A stretch of DNA of 59,803 bases from positions 1 to 59,803 of the forward strand of contig JAEUVY010000115.1 of NCBI GenBank assembly GCA_016786565.1. Direction: 5' to 3'. This document shows, piece by piece, positions 54,922-59,803 of the stretch. The notes below the pieces were generated by a model. It saw nothing but the letters and a program-made list of their open reading frames with translations. It had not been told where the DNA came from and searched no databases. Position numbers and translations under genes: made by a program. The DNA is from Flavipsychrobacter sp. Its GTDB lineage: Bacteria > Bacteroidota > Bacteroidia > Chitinophagales > Chitinophagaceae. Within the stretch, counting starts at the first letter, position 1. Every line of letters begins with the position of its first letter.

Positions 54922-56112
54922 TCAGTCTTTGTACTGCTTCAATGCTTCTTCAAGGCAATCCATAGCCCCGTTGATGGCATCGGTATTGAGGACGTAGGCA
55001 AGGCGCACTTCGTTCCTTCCTTTGCCCGGTGTGGCGTAGAAACCTGCGGCAGGGGCCATCATCACGGTAGCACCGTTGTGCGAGAAACTCTCCAGCAACC
55101 ACTGACAGAAACGCTCGCTGTCGGCAACCGGTAGCTGTGCTATGGCATAGAACGCACCACCCGGCAACGGACACTTGACACCCGGTATAGACGTAAGGCG
55201 TTTTACGAGAAGGTCCCTCCTTGAGGTATACTCGGCATGAACTGCATCGAAATAATCAGATGGCAGGTCTACCGCGGCTTCGCCCAGTATCTGCGCGAAC
55301 GATGGCGGGCTGAGACGGGCCTGTGCAAACTTCATTGCCGCATCCAGTACCTGTTGGTTGCGGGTAACGAATGCACCTATACGACCACCACATGCGCTGT
55401 ACCTTTTAGAGATAGTATCGAGCAGGATGGCGTGGTTTTCCAGACCGGGGATAGACAATGCAGAGATGTGCTTGCGACCGTCGTAGCAGAACTCGCGGTA
55501 AGCTTCATCGCTGAAAAGGAACAGATCGTGTTTCAGGCAGATCTCCTTAAGCACGTTCAGCTCTTCTGCACTGTACAGATAACCGGTAGGGTTATTGGGG
55601 TTGCAGATCATGATGGCCTTGGTGCGTGGTGTTACCGCTTTCTCAAACTCTTCGATAGGCGGCAGCGCAAAACCTGTTTCAATACCCGATGGTATTGGCA
55701 CGACCTTTACGCCCGCGCTGGTTGAAAAGCCATTGTAGTTGGCGTAAAACGGCTCGGGGATAATGATCTCGTCACCGTCATCGAGGCAGGTCATTATGGC
55801 GAACATGATTGCCTCTGAGCCACCCGTTGTCACGATGATGTTGCCTGTTGTTACATCAATATCGTTGCGTTTGTAGTACTCCACCAACTTCTTGCGGTAC
55901 GACTCAAAACCCTCGCTGGGGCTATAGTCGAGCACTTTCATGTCGGTGTGGCGAACGGCATCGAGAATAGCCTGAGGCGTCTCAATGTCGGGCTGACCGA
56001 TATTCAGGTGGTATACCTTAGTGCCACGCTTCTTGGCAGCATTGGCAAACGGAACTAACTTTCTTATGGGTGATGGCGGCATGTGCGCCCCACGATTCGA
56101 TATTGCTGGCAT
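54922..56112 (-). CDS. PLP-dependent aminotransferase (class I/II, AspB-like)
   Basis: 396 residues. Motifs: VYHLNIGQPDIETPQAILDA, the cofactor-binding TTGGSEAIMFAIM, ICNPNNPTGYLYSAEEL, LFSDEAYREF and the Schiff-base Lys region ILLDTISKRYSACGGRIGAF, ending NEVRLAYVLN with the carboxylate-binding Arg. Best fit is aspartate or a related amino-acid aminotransferase of the I-gamma type; the substrate cannot be fixed. The -7 box is 5 nt before the ATG, so the transcript is probably leaderless. Confidence 0.88.
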   Translation of the reverse strand: MPAISNRGAHMPPSPIRKLVPFANAAKKRGTKVYHLNIGQPDIETPQAILDAVRHTDMKVLDYSPSEGFESYRKKLVEYYKRNDIDVTTGNIIVTTGGSEAIMFAIMTCLDDGDEIIIPEPFYANYNGFSTSAGVKVVPIPSGIETGFALPPIEEFEKAVTPRTKAIMICNPNNPTGYLYSAEELNVLKEICLKHDLFLFSDEAYREFCYDGRKHISALSIPGLENHAILLDTISKRYSACGGRIGAFVTRNQQVLDAAMKFAQARLSPPSFAQILGEAAVDLPSDYFDAVHAEYTSRRDLLVKRLTSIPGVKCPLPGGAFYAIAQLPVADSERFCQWLLESFSHNGATVMMAPAAGFYATPGKGRNEVRLAYVLNTDAINGAMDCLEEALKQYKD

Positions 56113-56117
56113 GGGCG

Positions 56118-56146
56118 CAAAGGTAAGTAAATCTGTGTATTACAAA
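56118..56146 (-). promoter_or_regulatory. Promoter of the aminotransferase gene
   Basis: TTTG (56146-56143), a 17-bp spacer and TACCTTTG (56125-56118) on the minus strand. The box ends 5 nt before the ATG at 56112, implying RNA that begins almost at the start codon. Confidence 0.6.
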
Positions 56147-56170
56147 CCGCCCGGACACCTCGGCAAATCA

Positions 56171-57313
56171 TCAGAAAGCAACCCCTAATCCGAACTCGGA
56201 ATACTCGGCCACTATGCCGTGGGTATTGAGCATTGCGGACAGGTAAACCTCCCTGAATGGGCCCTCCTCTACATTGCGCAGGTAGTACTTCACACCCAGC
56301 TTTTCGTAAATGGGTTCAAAGTCGAGGAAGGTCTGGCGGTAATAGGTGCCCACAATACCCACAATACCTACCCTACCCACCATAAACTCGTTGCCCAGAA
56401 AGACGCCGCCATCCCAGGAGTGTTGTTTCTCCTGCCCGTACTCCACCCCATAAGTAATAAGGAATGCATATACGTCCTTGTGATAAGCGGCATCAATACC
56501 CGCGAACACCTTGTTTTTACTCTTCCACCTGCGGCTCACCGAAACCGCACCGATATAGGCAGGCAGTATGGGATCGCCGGTGGCACGAGCCACTTTGTGG
56601 GATATACCCCCCCTTACATCCAACAACCACCGGTTGGGTAAGGGCTGCAGTGTACTGCGGTGCTGCACCGGCCGCGATGCGCGGGGAAAGTACCGCACCC
56701 CGAGGTGGCCGCCCAGCATGTTGACACCGAGGTTGGGCTCGCGGAACAGCGCATTGGATATATGGGTGAAGGTGAGTCCACCCTGCAGCTCCAGGTGACC
56801 GTTCAGCCGGTAGCGCAGATCGGTAGCAAATACCGGGAACGCGTTGAGGTGCGAACTAATGGCAGTATTGAGGGTGTCCACATCTGACAACAGCTTGTAT
56901 TTGCCGGTGACATATGCCAGCCCCACCCCCATGCGGCAGGTCCATTCCCAATTGTCCCACCTGATGATGGGCACCTGCAAATTGGGGTAAACCCCTGCAC
57001 ACCTACCGAAAATGTGCTTACTGCGGTAATCGGTAAGTGTGAGGCCCACGCCCACCACCGGAAAACCACGACGTTGGTGCCAATCCTTTTTGCCGGTGGT
57101 CTGCCAGACAAAGTTGATATCTGTAGCCACCGAGAATGACGGGACATCGGTAGGGAATTTCTCAGAATGCCTGATGATCTTCCCGCCAATGGCGTTCACC
57201 TCCATCCCGAAGGAAGACGGCGCAACGGAGGTGTCCTGCCCGGAGACAGTGGCATAGGACCACAAAAAGACAATCACAAATAACAGCAGACTACGGTTCA
57301 TAGTATTCAACAA
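56171..57313 (-). CDS. PagL-like lipid A 3-O-deacylase / acyloxyacyl hydrolase family
   Basis: 380 residues with a signal peptide ending in TVSGQ. The middle has beta-barrel strands and the PagL-type catalytic motif H-x-S-N in GGLTFTHISNALFREPNLG, followed by GVNMLGGHLGVRYF, another family marker. The C-terminal half continues with further barrel-like strands (YGVEYGQEKQHSWDGGVFLG), making it about twice as long as PagL (~150 residues); this longer form is typical of Bacteroidota 'acyloxyacyl hydrolase' proteins. It would trim lipid A in the outer membrane. ATG at 57301 is an alternative start. Confidence 0.78.
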   Translation of the reverse strand: MLNTMNRSLLLFVIVFLWSYATVSGQDTSVAPSSFGMEVNAIGGKIIRHSEKFPTDVPSFSVATDINFVWQTTGKKDWHQRRGFPVVGVGLTLTDYRSKHIFGRCAGVYPNLQVPIIRWDNWEWTCRMGVGLAYVTGKYKLLSDVDTLNTAISSHLNAFPVFATDLRYRLNGHLELQGGLTFTHISNALFREPNLGVNMLGGHLGVRYFPRASRPVQHRSTLQPLPNRWLLDVRGGISHKVARATGDPILPAYIGAVSVSRRWKSKNKVFAGIDAAYHKDVYAFLITYGVEYGQEKQHSWDGGVFLGNEFMVGRVGIVGIVGTYYRQTFLDFEPIYEKLGVKYYLRNVEEGPFREVYLSAMLNTHGIVAEYSEFGLGVAF

Positions 57314-57331
57314 CGCTCTTTCCTGATGCTG

Positions 57332-59614
57332 TTATTCGAGCTTGAAATTGGAGAAATACTGTTTTGAGATAGCCTCATACTCTTTTGCCTTGGCCATGTT
57401 GCCCATCTTCTGATAAGACAGCGCGATGTACGGCACATCGTTGATGGCCGCCTGCTGATTGATCTGAAGCTCTTTGTTTATATTGTCGATAGCGGCCTGA
57501 TACTGACCCGAGAAGAAAAGGGCCCTTGACAGGTTGGAATATGCATTGAAATATTCCGGATTTGCAGCAATTGCCTTCTGGAAATAAGTAACCGCCTGTG
57601 CATACTGCTTGGTATTGAGCAAGATGGCGCCTATGTTGTTGATGGTGTTGGCATCGTTGGGCTTGTTCTGCAAAATGATGTCGTAATAGTACTTGGCTGA
57701 GTCGTACTTCTGCCTCATAAAATAAGACGTGCCGAGTTCCTGTATCACTTCGAGGTTCTGCGGTTCAAATTCCAACAGCTTGCGGTAGTTGATCACGGCT
57801 GAGTCGTATTGCTGCAGCTGATTATAGCAACGCGCCACATTGAGATAGGCATACTTAAAGTTGGGATTGTACTGCATTGCCAACAGGAAGTATGGGATGG
57901 CCTCGCGATACCGGCCCGCGGTGAGCAGCACACTACCCAGGTTGTTGTTGGCTGTAAAATCTATGGGGCTGAACTTCAGTGCCAGTTGGTTGTATTTAAT
58001 GGCTGAGTCATACATCTTCTTACGATCGTATATGCGGGCCATCTCAACAAACAGGCTTGAATAGCTTGGGTAGATCTCCAGACCTTTGCGCAGGTAGGTA
58101 AGCGCCTCATCGTCGATCTGTTTTTTCTTCAGGGTGTCGGGTTCCTGTTCGTACAGCTCCTCGGCCAGCGCCGAACCAACGTTATGGTACAGGCGCACAT
58201 CGTTTGGCGAGCGTTTAATGTCTGCTTTGTATAATGTGACGTTGTCCTTCCATTCAAAGTTACGGGCGATGGTCAATCCGCTATATACGAGGCACAGCGG
58301 CAGTAACACCATCAGTGCCTTACTGCTGCGCATGGCAGTGATGTCGGCATCTTTCACCTTTATGATCCAGTGCTCTATAGCGAGTGCCATGAGCAGGCAT
58401 GTACCGGCTGAGGCAAAGAACGCAAAACGCTCGGCGAGCTCGGCACCCATGAGGAAAGGGAAGTTGGAAAAAAGGAAGATAGTGGCGAGGTAAAACATGA
58501 TACCAAACGCCCACGGGTCTTTCCTGTCTTTGAGGAAGCGAGTGACCATAAAATAGATCATAGCCACATACAATGCCAGCGACACCCAGAAACCGATGCT
58601 TGCCAGATCGGCAAACGGAATACTATTGAATGAATAGGTGCTGAGCAGCGGGTATGGTATAAACATCAGGCGCAGGTAATGGCCCATAACCACCACCTTA
58701 GTTGCAAAAACTGTAATGCCGGACAGCGGCATATCGAATGCACCAGCCAAGGCATTGTCAATAAACTCGACCTGCGCAGCCGGCTGGTTGGCATCGTAAG
58801 CATTAAGTACCGAGGTGCGGATGACCATGAAAATGACGAAGGCTAACAAGGTGCCCGCTGTTATCATCATGGCGCGCTGCTTGCTTTCGTTGCGGTAGAA
58901 AAAGAAGATCATTGGAATGATGCCCACAAAGGCGATGACTGTTTCCTTGGAAATGATGGACAGGTAGAACATGAGGGTGCCCAGCAACAATTGTGACATC
59001 TTGCCGTCCTTCATATAATTGAGGTACATGCTGAGTGACAGGAAGCCAAAGAAGAAACACATCAGTTCGTCGCGGCTTTTGATGTTGGCAACCACCTCGG
59101 TATGAACAGGATGAACAGCGAAAATGAGTGCCGCCATGAATGCTACTGCCATCTTCTTACCATCGAACAGTTTGTTGAGCACTATGAACAACATGACGCT
59201 GCAACCGACAAATGTGAGGATATTGAAGAAGTGGTGCACAGCCGGCGACAAACCAAAGAATTGGTATTCTATGGCAAACATGACGAGTGACAGTGGACGG
59301 TAAAGGTCGTTGGGGATGATGAGGTACCCCCTCATGTGCGGGGTAGACAGGAGCTCAGGTATGGCGCTGGTGCCACGCAGCACCATGCGATTGTCTTTGA
59401 GCACCATGACATCATCCATTACAAAACCATTCCATATAGAATTGAAGTACACAACAAAAGACACCAGTCCTATGAGAATGCACAGGTTTCTGAACGACCA
59501 AAGGTCGCCGGACTGTGCTGCGGGTGCCACCGTCGGCCGTGAGGGGGCAGATTGTAGCTGTGAGTTCTGAACGGGTTGCTGACCTGCTGGTTTCTTATTC
59601 GGTTTGGTTGCCAT
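57332..59614 (-). CDS. TMTC-like membrane protein with C-terminal TPR array
   Basis: 760 residues. A Pro/Gln/Ser-rich cytoplasmic N-terminus (about 1-40) precedes a polytopic domain (about 45-470) with the GT-C-type motif GFVMDDVMVLKDN after TM1 and FAVHPVHTEVVANIKSRDEL, matching the TMTC/DUF1736 consensus. About seven TPR units follow (for example LTYLRKGLEIYPSYSSLFVE, AIKYNQLALKFSPIDFTANN, AVTYFQKAIAANPEYFNAYS). A paralogue of the gene at 11658, with longer TPRs. Probable protein or polymer glycosylation outside the inner membrane; the sugar donor is unknown. Confidence 0.8.
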   Translation of the reverse strand: MATKPNKKPAGQQPVQNSQLQSAPSRPTVAPAAQSGDLWSFRNLCILIGLVSFVVYFNSIWNGFVMDDVMVLKDNRMVLRGTSAIPELLSTPHMRGYLIIPNDLYRPLSLVMFAIEYQFFGLSPAVHHFFNILTFVGCSVMLFIVLNKLFDGKKMAVAFMAALIFAVHPVHTEVVANIKSRDELMCFFFGFLSLSMYLNYMKDGKMSQLLLGTLMFYLSIISKETVIAFVGIIPMIFFFYRNESKQRAMMITAGTLLAFVIFMVIRTSVLNAYDANQPAAQVEFIDNALAGAFDMPLSGITVFATKVVVMGHYLRLMFIPYPLLSTYSFNSIPFADLASIGFWVSLALYVAMIYFMVTRFLKDRKDPWAFGIMFYLATIFLFSNFPFLMGAELAERFAFFASAGTCLLMALAIEHWIIKVKDADITAMRSSKALMVLLPLCLVYSGLTIARNFEWKDNVTLYKADIKRSPNDVRLYHNVGSALAEELYEQEPDTLKKKQIDDEALTYLRKGLEIYPSYSSLFVEMARIYDRKKMYDSAIKYNQLALKFSPIDFTANNNLGSVLLTAGRYREAIPYFLLAMQYNPNFKYAYLNVARCYNQLQQYDSAVINYRKLLEFEPQNLEVIQELGTSYFMRQKYDSAKYYYDIILQNKPNDANTINNIGAILLNTKQYAQAVTYFQKAIAANPEYFNAYSNLSRALFFSGQYQAAIDNINKELQINQQAAINDVPYIALSYQKMGNMAKAKEYEAISKQYFSNFKLE

Positions 59615-59639
59615 TTTGTTCCGCTGCTTTCTATTCTGT

Positions 59640-59670
59640 CAAAAGTAAACGCAAATTGTAAAAACTCAAA
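59640..59670 (-). promoter_or_regulatory. Promoter of the TMTC-like gene
   Basis: TTTG (59670-59667), a 19-bp spacer and TACTTTTG (59647-59640) match the Bacteroidota consensus, 25 nt before the ATG. The rest of the window to 59803 shows nothing recognisable. Confidence 0.7.
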
Positions 59671-59803
59671 GATAGGTTGCCAAATGAATTGCCGGGTGGT
59701 AGATATATTATCGGTGGCTACCCTACTTCTGGTTGTTCCTGATGCGCTATGCTAACATTCTGTATAACTAAAGTCGAACTCATTGCTAATCATGTGGTTG
59801 CAA

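Overview
The window looks like a chromosomal stretch from a member of the Bacteroidota, most likely close to the Chitinophagaceae. The evidence is a secreted protein with a type IX secretion 'type B' C-terminal domain (27857-29320), bacillithiol synthesis (bshA), DUF4835, DUF4296 and OMP_b-brl_2 families, and many promoters of the Bacteroidota form TTTG-N19/20-TAnnTTTG instead of -35/-10 boxes. The taxon is inferred from gene content. No rRNA, tRNA, CRISPR array or prophage was seen.

Layout. 1-5600: rpoC (cut by the window edge just after its catalytic Asp motif) and rpoB on the minus strand, with their own promoter and no rplJL next to them. 5850-7375: three tandem small cysteine-rich lipoproteins and a secreted protein. 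7400-14700: recN and rlmI diverging from a 48-bp spacer, a VOC protein, a secreted unknown, a TMTC-like membrane/TPR protein and bshA. 14900-18300: the cell-elongation pair mrdA (PBP2) and rodA. 18520-22340: a four-gene module of carbamoyltransferase, SGNH protein, 49-residue DUF5989 protein and SxtJ-like protein. 22400-39700: mainly metabolic and envelope genes (ACMSD-like decarboxylase, Cys/Met PLP enzyme, GT39-like protein, beta-barrels, T9SS substrate, acyl-CoA dehydrogenase, folK, Usp, hflX), ending in a complete cyanophycin locus (cphA, cphB, isoaspartyl peptidase).

39915-46751 is the standout. A compact AT-rich five-gene operon encodes an Hsp70, a zinc-ribbon/TM/LysM-like protein, a membrane-anchored 783-residue helical-repeat protein, a J-like protein without HPD, and a GrpE-like exchange factor. 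It is bracketed by two ~140-bp imperfect inverted repeats built from palindromic TGCGCA and GTGGGAAG motifs. No transposase or integrase lies inside. It looks like a non-autonomous mobile cassette carrying a dedicated chaperone machine whose role I cannot assign; defence or envelope proteostasis are guesses.

46850-59803: housekeeping again: M20 dipeptidase, queG, M1 peptidase lipoprotein, coaBC-DUF4835-DUF4296, small membrane proteins, a PLP aminotransferase, a PagL-like deacylase and a second TMTC-like TPR protein. Several genes (recN, rlmI, the aminotransferase) have the -7 box only 4-5 nt before the start codon, suggesting leaderless transcripts. Two unlinked exported-protein genes share an identical 5' leader.
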